The notes under the pieces were generated by a model. That model was not told the DNA's origin and searched no databases. It worked only from the letters and a program-made list of their open reading frames with translations. This document shows, piece by piece, positions 34,796 through 42,721 of a stretch of DNA of 64,000 bases. The stretch is from Curtobacterium sp. TC1 (GTDB lineage: Bacteria; Actinomycetota; Actinomycetes; Actinomycetales; Microbacteriaceae). Each line of letters begins with the position of its first letter. Position 1 is the first letter of the stretch. The stretch spans positions 1 to 64,000 of the forward strand of contig NZ_CP081962.1 in assembly GCF_019844075.1 (NCBI RefSeq), given 5' to 3'. The translations under genes and the position numbers were made by a program.

Positions 34796-35092
34796 ATGGT
34801 GAAGGCGTATCCGGAAGAGTTCCGCCGCGATGCGATCGCGGTCGCCCGGAAGGGCGAGACGTCAGTGCGGCAGGTCGCGAAGGACTTCGGCGTGTCCGAG
34901 TCGTTTCTTGCCCGCTGGCTGCGGCTCGCGGACCGCGACGACGGCATCGGTGATGCTGCCTCGCCGTCGATGAAGGCGGTGGAGCAGGCGGCGCTGCGAG
35001 AAGCCCAAAAGCGGATCCGGCTGCTCGAGCAGGAGAACAAGATCCTCCGCCGGGCGGCCGCGTACCTCGCCCAGTCGCAACTCCCAAAATGA
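34796..35092 (+). CDS. IS3-family transposase OrfA
   Basis: The 98-residue protein carries the IS3 OrfA helix-turn-helix (residues 5-45, YPEEFRRDAIAVARKGETSV then RQVAKDFGVSESFLARWL) and a C-terminal leucine-zipper-like helix (EAQKRIRLLEQENKILRRAA). It binds the IS ends. The ATG at 34796 gives the standard MVKAYPEEFRR start; an ATG 9 bp earlier is possible. A canonical slippery heptamer lies at its last codons. Confidence 0.9.
   Translation: MVKAYPEEFRRDAIAVARKGETSVRQVAKDFGVSESFLARWLRLADRDDGIGDAASPSMKAVEQAALREAQKRIRLLEQENKILRRAAAYLAQSQLPK
35083..35089 (+). promoter_or_regulatory. programmed -1 frameshift heptamer (C CCA AAA)
   Basis: CCCAAAA in the orfA reading frame reads C CCA AAA, the X XXY YYZ pattern, directly followed by the orfA stop TGA. 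A -1 slip here enters the orfB frame exactly at its ATG, giving the OrfAB fusion that is the active transposase in IS3 elements. Confidence 0.8.
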
Positions 35093-35958
35093 TCTACCCG
35101 CTGGTCCTCGAACTCGCCGCAGACCGGATCCCTGTCGCGGTGGCCTGCCGGGTGTTGGGGTTCTCGAAGCAGGCGTTCTACCGCTGGCGGGTTGACCCGG
35201 TCTCGCAACGGGACTGGGACGACGCACACCTGACCAACGCCGCGATCGACGCGCATCGAGACGACCCGACGTTCGGGTACCGGTTCATCGCGGACGACCT
35301 CGCCGCCGCTGGGCACCGGGCGTCTGAGCGGCGGGTTTGGCGGTTGTGCTCGCAGCAGCGGCTTTGGTCCCTGCACGCGAAGAAGCGCGGCCTGAACCGC
35401 AAAGCGGGACCGCCGGTGCACGAGGACCGGGTCCGGCGTGCGTTCACGGCGCCAGACCTCGACAAGCTCTGGCTGACTGACATCACCGAGCACCCGACCG
35501 GTGAGGGCAAGCTCTACCTCTGCGCCGTGAAAGACGCCTGCTCACGCCGCATCGTGGGGTACTCGATCGATGATCGGATGCGGTCCTCGCTCGCCGTCGC
35601 TGCCCTGCACATGGCGGTGAATCGCCGGAGCCCAGTCCGGACGGTCGTCCACTCAGATCGAGGGAGTCAGTTTCGGTCGAAGAAGTTCGTCCGCTCGCTG
35701 AATGATGCCGGCCTGCTCGAATCGGTGGGCCGAGTCGGTGCGTGCGCGGACAACGCGGCGATGGAATCGTTCTTCGCGCTCCTGCAGAAGAACGTCCTGA
35801 ACCGGAAACGGTGGGCGACTCGGGAAGAGCTCCGACTGGCGATCATCACCTGGATCGAAGCGACCTATCACCGGAAACGACGGTAACGCGGTCTGGGGAA
35901 GTTGACCCCGATCGAGTACGAGACGATCATCAACCCCCAGGTCGCACTCGCGGCCTAA
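35089..35958 (+). pseudogene. IS3-family transposase OrfB with an in-frame stop
   Basis: OrfB carries the DDE integrase core: Asp in LWLTDITEHP, Asp in VVHSDRGSQF and Glu in NAAMESFFALLQ, all present. The frame is interrupted by TAA at 35884-35886 and then continues for 24 codons (RGLGKLTPIEYETIINPQ) to TAA 35956. The lost tail (GLGKLTPIEYE) is highly conserved in IS3 transposases. A single C-to-T change in CAA (Gln) would explain the stop. The 265-residue truncated product keeps the catalytic residues but is probably inactive. Its ATG overlaps the orfA stop. Confidence 0.85.
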
Positions 35959-36018
35959 ACGAACGAGTCAACGAAAGCTGCAGCAGTCCCGGGATTTTTC
36001 GCTAGCTTCGAGTCCCGG

Positions 36019-36507
36019 TTAGTTGAGGGTGCAGGTGTAGACGCCGATGCCGATGAGGCCTGTGCTGACGCCTTGTGCGCTGTTGGTGCTGATCGTGGTC
36101 CAGTTCGCTAGGACGGTTTGGGCTTGGATGGTGAAGGAGCTCAGTGAGGCGAGGTTGCTGATGGCGCCGGCGGTGATGGTGGTTTGGTAGCGCCCGTTGG
36201 TTGGCCCGGTCGTGGTGGTGCTGCTTGGGGTGATGATGTTCGTCAGCTGCTGCAGTACACCGTTGGACGCGGACCATTGCACGTTCCCTGCGGTGAGGGT
36301 GGTGGTGGTGGTGGCGTAGTGCCATGTGACGGTGATGTCGCCTGCTGTGTTGCTGCAGCTATCGAATGTTGGGGCTGGCAGCGTGGTTGTGGCGAATTGG
36401 GTGGCGGCGGTTTCCGTGTCGGTCCAGGTCGCGGCGCTGCCCTGGGGCAGGAGGAACACGGCTGAGAGCAGCCCGCCGATCGCCGTGGTCCGTAGTGTCC
36501 GGTTCAT
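36019..36507 (-). CDS. secreted SipW-dependent-type surface protein
   Basis: The 162-residue protein has a signal-peptide-like N-terminus (RTLRTTAIGGLLSAVFLLPQ) followed by SAATWTDTETA, which fits the W-T-D processing region of SipW/TasA-type substrates. The rest is Thr/Ser-rich with many short beta strands, as in camelysin/TasA-like fibre proteins. A Cys near residue 51 and another at the C-terminus (YTCTLN) could pair. It is the last gene of a five-gene operon and its start overlaps the previous stop by 4 bp. Confidence 0.7.
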   Translation of the reverse strand: MNRTLRTTAIGGLLSAVFLLPQGSAATWTDTETAATQFATTTLPAPTFDSCSNTAGDITVTWHYATTTTTLTAGNVQWSASNGVLQQLTNIITPSSTTTTGPTNGRYQTTITAGAISNLASLSSFTIQAQTVLANWTTISTNSAQGVSTGLIGIGVYTCTLN

Positions 36508-37178
36508 AGTTGCCGCGTCCGCTTGCGTAGACGTGCGAGGAGCATGCCGGACGTGACGCTCAGTGCAGCAGCGAGAGCGCAGAAGGTTAGGCGCGCTCCG
36601 GTGTAAGCGAGTGCCCCGGTCGGTGTTCGAGCGCTGCTTATCTGGTCGGGGGTGTTGTCACCGGTGGCGGACACCCTGATAGTTACCGCAGCCGTTTGTG
36701 ATTTCGCGGCTGGGGTGGGTTGGGTGACCCGTGCGAGGAGATGCAACCGCGCGGGAATCGTTGCCGTCGCTGTGACCGGGAAAGCGGCACCAGTGAGCTC
36801 GGTCATCCGTGTCGGCTGTAAAATCTGATGCTCCGTGCCGGAGCATGACGCCTGTTGCCAGGCTGCTGTGCAGCTCGATAACGCGATCGTCAGTGCGTGT
36901 GTGGGTGTGCCGGATGGCCCGGTAGCGGTGACGGCGCTCATGAGTGTCTGGGTGGTGATCGGTGCTGTGGTGATTCCGATCTCCCAGTACGCCGGCGCAT
37001 CTGGGGTCACCGTCATTGCGACCGGGGTTCCCGAGAGTCGGAGAACCGTGTCGTTTCCCGTGGGCCCGAGCTGCTCAGCGGCCTGGGCAGGGGCAACCCC
37101 CACGAACATCAGCGCCAGTCCCATCCCCAGTGCCCATATCGGCGCGGCTCGGTAGCGCGCTACCGCCGTGGTGCTCAT
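36504..37178 (-). CDS. LAXTG-anchored surface protein of the fibre operon
   Basis: The 224-residue protein has a signal peptide (about 1-34, ending AQAA), an extracellular beta-rich domain containing a Cys pair (SSCTAAWQQASC), and a C-terminal LAYTG motif followed by a hydrophobic helix and RLRKRTRQL. It is probably attached to the wall by a class E sortase encoded elsewhere and may serve as the base of the fibre. Both ends overlap neighbouring genes by 4 bp (ATGA). Confidence 0.78.
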   Translation of the reverse strand: MSTTAVARYRAAPIWALGMGLALMFVGVAPAQAAEQLGPTGNDTVLRLSGTPVAMTVTPDAPAYWEIGITTAPITTQTLMSAVTATGPSGTPTHALTIALSSCTAAWQQASCSGTEHQILQPTRMTELTGAAFPVTATATIPARLHLLARVTQPTPAAKSQTAAVTIRVSATGDNTPDQISSARTPTGALAYTGARLTFCALAAALSVTSGMLLARLRKRTRQL

Positions 37179-37753
37179 GGGTCGGCTCGATCGTTGTCTA
37201 CGTCGGGTTCGGGACCGTCAGTGTTGGGGGCGGTGCGGTCGGGCCAGAGCGACCACATGACTAGCGCGGCGACGCCGACGGCGAGCCCGCCAATCACTAC
37301 CGGTTGTGACAGCCACACCACTACGTACGCGAGGCGGGGGGCTGACCAGATCACGAGGCGCACCTGCGTAACCCGATACGAGTTCGGGTCAGGTGCGTCA
37401 TTCGCGTCGCCCTGCAGCTGCAGCGTCGCGGAACCGTCCGTGTTGGGCGTCACCGACACGACGCGGTGTGTGATCGGCAACTGCCCTGCCCGGTCCACCG
37501 TTACGACCTGGCCGACATGTGCCTTCGCGGCCGGGATCTGCTTCACGACCGCGAGAGACCCTGCCGGGATTGTGGGAGCCATCGACCCGGTCCGGAACAT
37601 GATCAAGGTGATCTGCAACGTCAGCGCCAGGATGACCAGGACGATACAGACCGCTCCGCCTGCCGCTGCGACGTTGAGCAGCACCCCTCGGACGATGCCG
37701 AGCGTGCGGGCACGTGGGTACCGGAGCTGGCTGGCTGGTATCTGCGGTGTCAT
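37175..37753 (-). CDS. sipW: SipW-type signal peptidase I
   Basis: The 192-residue membrane peptidase has an N-terminal helix (about 22-50), the active-site Ser57 in FRTGSMAPTIPAG and His96 in PITHRVV in place of the Lys used by bacterial-type enzymes, the mark of the ER-like SipW class. A C-terminal helix (about 150-172) ends in a short acidic tail. In Bacillus SipW processes TasA and TapA. Here the genes on both sides encode likely substrates. I chose ATG 37753, which overlaps the stop of the upstream gene; a longer frame to 37999 lies inside that gene. Confidence 0.9.
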   Translation of the reverse strand: MTPQIPASQLRYPRARTLGIVRGVLLNVAAAGGAVCIVLVILALTLQITLIMFRTGSMAPTIPAGSLAVVKQIPAAKAHVGQVVTVDRAGQLPITHRVVSVTPNTDGSATLQLQGDANDAPDPNSYRVTQVRLVIWSAPRLAYVVVWLSQPVVIGGLAVGVAALVMWSLWPDRTAPNTDGPEPDVDNDRADP

Positions 37754-38388
37754 GCGCTCGGCGGGCTTCCGGTGAGCGACCACGTAGCGGTGGCGGTGAC
37801 GCCCTGCACCGTGTTGGGTGCTGTCGCGGGCAGTTGCACGATGAGGCAGTAGTACACGGCCGCGCCAGGCGCTCCGGACGTCGCGGCGGGCAACGGTCGC
37901 GTGTTCGATGGCACTGCCGTTGTCAACCCGCTCACAAAGGTTGTGGTGCTGCCCGCTACCCAGGTTCCGGAGCTGCTCGGGGTGGAGGTCGTTGTGCACC
38001 CGCTGACGGTGTCGGCGTACACCTTGTATGCCAGTGTCGACACCAGCGTGGCATTCCCCGACGTTGTCGCGGATGACAACGATACGGTACCGCCGAGAGA
38101 TCCGGCAGTCGTCCGCACCACCAGCGGCGCGGCAACCGTCAGCCCGGGGTACATCGCCGCCGCGTTGAACGTCAACGGTGCCGCCGAGCCCGACGGGTGG
38201 TCAGCGAAAGTTGTTCCGTCAGTGGATGACTGCATCGCGAAGCTCCCCGCGGTGAAGGTTCCGGTGCCGTACTCTTGGTCCGTCCACTGCGCTATCGTCC
38301 CCGGCACAGAAACTCCGGCGACGAGCCCAAAGGCTAGGACGCTACGCAGTACAGGCCACCGCTGGGGGCGGCGAGGTGTTGCACGCAT
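37750..38388 (-). CDS. SipW-dependent-type (TasA/camelysin-like) protein
   Basis: The 212-residue protein has the SipW substrate pattern: a basic N-terminus, one hydrophobic helix (LRSVLAFGLVAGVSVPG) and a TIAQWTDQEYGTGTFTAGSF motif. The A-x-W-T/D-D-E-x-x-x-G-x-F/T-x-x-G order is typical. The rest consists of Thr/Ser-rich beta strands with Cys residues in SGCTTTST and YYCLIV. It is probably a fibre subunit. The stop overlaps the sipW start by 4 bp. Confidence 0.8.
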   Translation of the reverse strand: MRATPRRPQRWPVLRSVLAFGLVAGVSVPGTIAQWTDQEYGTGTFTAGSFAMQSSTDGTTFADHPSGSAAPLTFNAAAMYPGLTVAAPLVVRTTAGSLGGTVSLSSATTSGNATLVSTLAYKVYADTVSGCTTTSTPSSSGTWVAGSTTTFVSGLTTAVPSNTRPLPAATSGAPGAAVYYCLIVQLPATAPNTVQGVTATATWSLTGSPPSA

Positions 38389-38397
38389 GGTCGCGAG

Positions 38398-39018
38398 CTA
38401 CTGCGACGCCGCCTGGAATTGCCACACCGCAGCACCCGTCTGCCCCGTGGCGAGATCCGGACCCGCTGTCACGACTAGACACAGGTACTGCGGAGCGCCA
38501 GCCGTGTCCGCGGTTGCCGCCGCCAGATCGAACGTCGTATCGGCCGGCACTGTGTCGATCGCGGTGCCCTCAGGAATCAATGCTGTCCCTGCCGTGACGG
38601 CGGCGGCATTGCACGTGAAGGAGTCAACGGCGTAGATGCCGTAGGTGAGATCGGCAACCGTCCCAGTCGGTGTCCCCGCGGTCACCGTGACCGTTGCTGG
38701 CACGGTCGTACCGGCGGCAAGCTCCACCCCATATGGGGAGTACGACACCATGTTCGGTGCCAGCGATGCTGCGTTCACATCGAACGCCAACGCGCCGCCT
38801 GGGCTGGTCGCGTGATCCGTGAATCCCTCTGCCGTGCTCACCTGACCAGCTAGCTCGAAGTCACCGCTCGAGGTGAACGTGCCGTTCGCAAACTCATCGT
38901 CCTGCCAAGCCGCCAACGTCACGACCGCCCCGACACCGAGCACCAATCCTCCGGCCAGCACCGCCAATGCCGTCTTCCGCCGCCGACGATCTCCACCTTG
39001 TGCTGCTGCCGTAATCAT
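38398..39018 (-). CDS. SipW-dependent-type (TasA/camelysin-like) protein
   Basis: The first gene of the operon encodes 206 residues. It has a basic N-terminus (GGDRRRRKTA), a hydrophobic helix and AAWQDDEFANGTFTSSGDFE, the same W-x-D-x-E-x-x-x-G-x-F motif as the downstream gene. It keeps Cys residues in FTCNAAA and QYLCLVV at positions matching those of its paralogue, which suggests a shared disulfide. AGGGG precedes ATG 39018. The 9-bp gap to the next gene and the coupled overlaps after it make this a single transcript. Confidence 0.8.
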   Translation of the reverse strand: MITAAAQGGDRRRRKTALAVLAGGLVLGVGAVVTLAAWQDDEFANGTFTSSGDFELAGQVSTAEGFTDHATSPGGALAFDVNAASLAPNMVSYSPYGVELAAGTTVPATVTVTAGTPTGTVADLTYGIYAVDSFTCNAAAVTAGTALIPEGTAIDTVPADTTFDLAAATADTAGAPQYLCLVVTAGPDLATGQTGAAVWQFQAASQ

Positions 39019-39338
39019 GAAAACCCCTGATCGCTAAATTGGAGACAACCTGATCTCCTGGTTACCGGCGACCATACGCCCGTATCGCAAGAAATCATGA
39101 CCCCCGAACACGGCACAGAGACCAGCCGCCAGACTGGCAGGGGAGTTAACCTTGTCGGATGTGGTGCCGTCCCATTCGACGCGGGCTGCTAGTTGGGTCG
39201 CTTACCAACTTTGCCCTTCAGTCGCGTGTGCACCTGCACCTCCGCCGCCCCGACGGCGCGCTCTCCCCGCCCCAGGCGCGGTACAGCTCCGTACCAATCG
39301 CTCGCCATCCGTGACATGCAAGATGGGGTCATGGCAAG

Positions 39339-39660
39339 CGGGACTGCTGTAGGTCCGGTTGGCTCCTGAGAGGTAGAGGCGTTGGCGCCTGCTTGGAAGG
39401 ATGTGCGCCATCGTGAAGGCGTATCCGGAAGAGTTCCGCCGTGATGTGATCGCGGTCGCCTGAAAGGGTGAGACGTCGATGCGGCAGGTGGCGAAGGACT
39501 TCGGTGTCTCGGAGTCTTGCCTGGCCCGGTGGTTGTGGCTCGCGGACCGCGATGGCGGTATTGGTATCGCGGCGTCGCTGACGGCGCTGGTCGAGTAGGA
39601 GAATGAGATTCTCCGCCGGGCGGCTGCGTATTTTTGCCTGGATGCGCAAGCTGGGCTGTT
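39339..39660 (+). pseudogene. decayed IS3 left end and orfA
   Basis: The sequence resembles 34727-35070. It shares GGGACTGCTG, GGTTGGCTCCTGAG, GGAAGGATGTGCGCCAT, and orfA codons such as KAYPEEFRRD and RQVAKDFGVSES. It has in-frame stops (TGA near 39462, TAG near 39596) and the start ATG is changed to ATC. After about 39660 the similarity ends, so the rest of the element was lost. This is an older insertion. Confidence 0.8.
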
Positions 39661-39840
39661 GGATGTCCGGCTCAGCGCGCAGGATGGGTGATTCTTCGTA
39701 TCCTGTCAGGGGGCGCGACGACTTGGTAGGGCTCGGCGTCCGCCGAAGTGCGGACTGGTGCGGCCCTCGAACGAGGGTCAGGATGCTGACCAGTTGCACA
39801 ACGCAACGGGTCAGGTACTTCCCCCGACAGAGGAGTCGTC

Positions 39841-40572
39841 ATGAAGAAGTCCATCGCAGCCGCGTTCGCCGCCGCGGCCGTCATCACCGCGGGCGTGTTC
39901 GCCGCGTCACCCGCCTCGGCACTGCCGGCCAGCACGAAGGTCGTCGGCGGCGAGAAGGCCCCCACCACCTCGTGGGCGGTCCAGCTCGAGGCCTCGGGCG
40001 GCTCCATCCCGTCCGGCTACGTCAGCAACTGCACCGGTGAGCAGATCAACGCCTCGTGGATCCTCACCGCCCGGCACTGCATCGACGGCATCGGTGCGAT
40101 GAACGTCTACCACTCGAACTCCACGACCAACCGGGGCACGGCCGTCGCCGTCGACCGCGTCAGTGCCTCGCCCGCGGGCGACATCGCCCTCGTCCACCTG
40201 CGGACCGCCTACTCGCTGTCCACCTACGCGCCCCTCGACCTCACCGCGACCGCCAAGTCGAGCGGGACCGGCACCATCCAGGGCTACGGCCTGCGCGCGA
40301 ACGCGACCCAGTCCGACGGGCTCTACCAGGCCACCGTCTCGCTCACCGGCGCGAGCACCGATGCCTACAGCGGTCGTGCCCAGCACCTCACGGGTGTGAC
40401 CGGCGCCTCGAACCACGGTGACTCCGGCGGCCCGCTGCTCGTGAACGGCAAGGTCGTCGCCGTCTGCTCCACCGGTGACAGCGCCGACCCCGGCGCGAAC
40501 ACCAAGGCCGGCTCCAACTACGCCCTGCTGTCGCAGGCCTCGTCCTGGATCAAGACCACGGCCGGCGTCTGA
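39841..40572 (+). CDS. secreted trypsin-like serine protease
   Basis: The 243-residue S1-family protease has a signal peptide (to about residue 27, PASA). The catalytic triad is visible: His in LTARHCIDG (about 79), Asp in GDIALVHL (about 114) and Ser in GDSGGPLL (about 195). The mature region begins with KVVGGEKAP, which recalls the I/V-V-G-G activation site. GAGGAG lies 6 bp before ATG 39841. A strong hairpin follows the gene. Codon use is very GC-rich, like the host-type genes here. Confidence 0.93.
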   Translation: MKKSIAAAFAAAAVITAGVFAASPASALPASTKVVGGEKAPTTSWAVQLEASGGSIPSGYVSNCTGEQINASWILTARHCIDGIGAMNVYHSNSTTNRGTAVAVDRVSASPAGDIALVHLRTAYSLSTYAPLDLTATAKSSGTGTIQGYGLRANATQSDGLYQATVSLTGASTDAYSGRAQHLTGVTGASNHGDSGGPLLVNGKVVAVCSTGDSADPGANTKAGSNYALLSQASSWIKTTAGV

Positions 40573-40587
40573 ACCGACAGGCGGACG

Positions 40588-40634
40588 GGCGCGCCCCGCT
40601 CAGCGGCAACGCGAAGCGTTGCGCGGGGCGCGCC
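40588..40634 (+). terminator. terminator after the protease
   Basis: A 12-bp perfect outer stem (GGCGCGCCCCGC / GCGGGGCGCGCC) encloses a second short hairpin (AACGC-GAA-GCGTT), 15 bp after the stop codon. Confidence 0.8.
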
Positions 40635-40754
40635 GACCGAGCCTGCGAGGGAGAGGTGCCAGCTCGCCACGGGCCTCCCGTCCGTCATCGGCGGGTGATC
40701 CCCCTCACACCATCTGCCCTGGTTACGCTCACCTCGAGCATCGTTGCTGGGGCT

Positions 40755-40789
40755 CCGGCCGGACTGTCACGACACTGACAGTCCGGCCG
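40755..40789. terminator. hairpin terminator
   Basis: Arms CGGCCGGACTGTCA and TGACAGTCCGGCCG form a 14-bp stem with a short loop. The rest of 40640-40930 holds no recognised gene. Confidence 0.75.
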
Positions 40790-40932
40790 CTCCCATTCTG
40801 GGATTGGGAGTGGCCTGCAGCCTGTGCGTGGTGATTTGGGAATGGATGGTGTGGCGTGGCTGCGGCTCGCGCATGAACTGCAGCTGTTGCGCTTCAGTCT
40901 GGGGGATGCGGTGCTGCTGATCAGTACCGTCC

Positions 40933-41325
40933 GTGCATTACAGGCACGGCCGGCCGCACGAGGACGTCCTGCCGACCGTCACGTCCGACGTGGCCAGTGA
41001 CGTCATCGCGCCCGACCCCGAGCTCGGCGACTTCGGCATCGTCGGCGTCACGTTCCCGCACGCCTCGACCCACACCCTGTCCGTTGCCCTCGGGTCGTTC
41101 AGCACCTCGTTCTCCGTCGAGGTTCAGCCCGCCACCACCACTGTCGTCACGCCGGCCGCTCCGACGCCCGTGGCCGCTCCGGTCACCCCGATGAACCGTG
41201 GTGGGCAGCTCGCGTACACGGGTTCGGACGCCACCGGCCTCCTGCCTTGGGCCCTCGGTCTGCTCGTCGCCTGTGCCGGCCTGATCGGTGCCCGCGCCCT
41301 GCGTCGTCGTCGCGCACAGCGCTGA
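40933..41325 (+). pseudogene. 3' fragment of a LAXTG-anchored surface protein
   Basis: The frame lacks a signal peptide and opens with an unlikely GTG. From about 40960 it reads an extracellular-type domain (VTFPHASTHTLSVALGSFST), a Thr/Pro linker (TTTVVTPAAPTPVAAP), LAYTG and a hydrophobic helix ending in RRRRAQR. It is thus the wall-anchoring end of a larger protein whose 5' part is lost. A terminator follows at 41346. Confidence 0.7.
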
Positions 41326-41345
41326 CGGTCGAACAGGACTGCCGT

Positions 41346-41381
41346 CTCCCGTCCGTCGCGTGCCCGCGTGACGGACGGGAG
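41346..41381 (+). terminator. hairpin terminator after the surface-protein fragment
   Basis: A 12-bp stem (CTCCCGTCCGTC / GACGGACGGGAG) with a 12-nt loop, 20 bp after the stop. Confidence 0.78.
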
Positions 41382-41572
41382 GCCCGCTCCGGCCCCGCCT
41401 GCCCCTCACCGGGGCGGCGGGGCATTCTGCTGCCAGCGGCCCGGGATGTCGGTCGACTCTACGAGTAGCCGCTTCCAGCCCAGCACGGTCCGAGAAGCGG
41501 CATTACTTGAATCGATTTGCGGTCAGGGCGAATCCGTAGGTGCGATCTCGGCCCCGGGAGTGGCGTGTGGAG

Positions 41573-42487
41573 CTAGGGCTGTTGCGTGGTGTCGCGGTTT
41601 CGAGAAGGAGGGATTCCGAATGCGCGTCGGTGGGCGCGTGTGAAGGTGTCTGGGCTGGTGAAGCCCGACGCCAGGGCTGCCGCGTGGACGGTAACGCCTC
41701 GTTCGAGGAGGTGCCGTGCATGGCGGAGCCGAGCCGCACGGATGGCCCCAGCCGCAGAGACGTCGAGGGACTCGAAGGCGCTGTGCACGGACCGAATTGA
41801 CACATGGTGCGCCGCGGCAAGTGCGGGAGGTGACAGGTCAGGGTCTTCGACGTGCTGGTCGATGAACGCGAGCATCAGTCGAGCGAGCGACGCACGGTTT
41901 ACCGCCGGGCTCATCTGGGCGGATGAACGGCCGAACGTTCCGCCGAGCAGGGTGCTGATCGCCTCACCAAGCGCCGCTCGTTGGCTGGTGTCTTCGGCCA
42001 TCTCGTCTTCAAGCACACATGTCGCCAAGGTGGTGAGGGCCCGCGTGATGGGTGTTGCGGGCAGTGATCGGGCGGTCAGATCCGACAGGTCTTGCCGCTC
42101 TCGTCCGAGGACGCTGCGCGGGAACTGCACGATGGTTTCGATCATCGTTGAGGGGAAGTCGAGCGTGTACGGGGCCGCCGTGTCGTAGAAGACAGCGGTG
42201 CCGGTACCCAGCGAGACGGTGCGGTCGTCTTGGTGCACCCGGCCGCGGCCCTTTTCGTGGAAGGCAAGCAGGATGTCGTCGCGGGGGGCCTGCGCGATGG
42301 TCCGGGCGCTGCGAAAGACCTCGGACCGCTCAGATCCGACACGAGTGACACGAACCCCGCCCGGCAGCGCGACCTGTTCGAGGTGCGCGCGGAACGCCGG
42401 CCCTGCCGCGCGAACACCGAGCGGGACGAAGGCTGCACTGCAGGCGTGCGCCCACTCCTCGGGAGAGTCGATGCGGACCGTGGACAC
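41573..42487 (-). CDS. AraC-family regulator, divergent from the nitrilase
   Basis: The 304-residue protein has a FeaR/NimR-like AraC-binding N-terminal domain (about 10-180) and a C-terminal AraC HTH (about 205-300, LSPPALAAAHHVSIRSVHSA then ASGFTSPDTFTRAHRRAFG). It starts with GTG 42487. It is transcribed away from the nitrilase gene, with 234 bp between them that hold three copies of an 18-bp repeat, the likely operators. It probably activates the nitrilase in response to a nitrile or its acid. Confidence 0.88.
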   Translation of the reverse strand: MSTVRIDSPEEWAHACSAAFVPLGVRAAGPAFRAHLEQVALPGGVRVTRVGSERSEVFRSARTIAQAPRDDILLAFHEKGRGRVHQDDRTVSLGTGTAVFYDTAAPYTLDFPSTMIETIVQFPRSVLGRERQDLSDLTARSLPATPITRALTTLATCVLEDEMAEDTSQRAALGEAISTLLGGTFGRSSAQMSPAVNRASLARLMLAFIDQHVEDPDLSPPALAAAHHVSIRSVHSAFESLDVSAAGAIRAARLRHARHLLERGVTVHAAALASGFTSPDTFTRAHRRAFGIPPSRNRDTTQQP

Positions 42488-42570
42488 GCATTCACCCTAC
42501 GATCAGGGCGTTTCGACGAGCGGTGCCCATCGTTTCAACCACGTTTCCGATCCGGGCTCCAGTGCCTGGT

Positions 42571-42639
42571 CGTGCACGGATCGTCGTATACAGGGTGGAC
42601 CGTGCGCGGATCGTCGGACACCGTGCGCGGATCGTCGGA
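42571..42639. promoter_or_regulatory. three direct repeats between araC-type gene and nitrilase
   Basis: The 18-mer CGTGCACGGATCGTCGTA (42571) recurs as CGTGCGCGGATCGTCGGA at 42601 and 42622. Spacings are 30 and 21 bp, near whole helical turns, as expected for an AraC-type activator binding direct half-sites. A TTGACC at 42655 could be the -35 element of the nitrilase promoter. Confidence 0.75.
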
Positions 42640-42721
42640 TCCGGGGCGGACGGGTTGACCTAGCGTCGCTGCATCAGTCCAGCCCCGCGCTGGAGCAGTC
42701 AGCCGACCGAGAGGCCCGACC

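Larger units (their letters stand above)
34725..35992 (+). mobile_element. IS3-family insertion sequence with imperfect terminal inverted repeats
   Basis: Left end CCGGGACTGCTGCAGGTTCG at 34725 and right end at 35992 match as inverted repeats: about 28 bp, with CCGGGACTGCTGCAG and GTTGACTC shared and a few mismatches between. The element encodes orfA and orfB. No flanking target duplication could be fixed because the exact ends are ambiguous by two or three bases. A decayed relative of the left end and orfA lies at 39339-39660. Confidence 0.88.
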
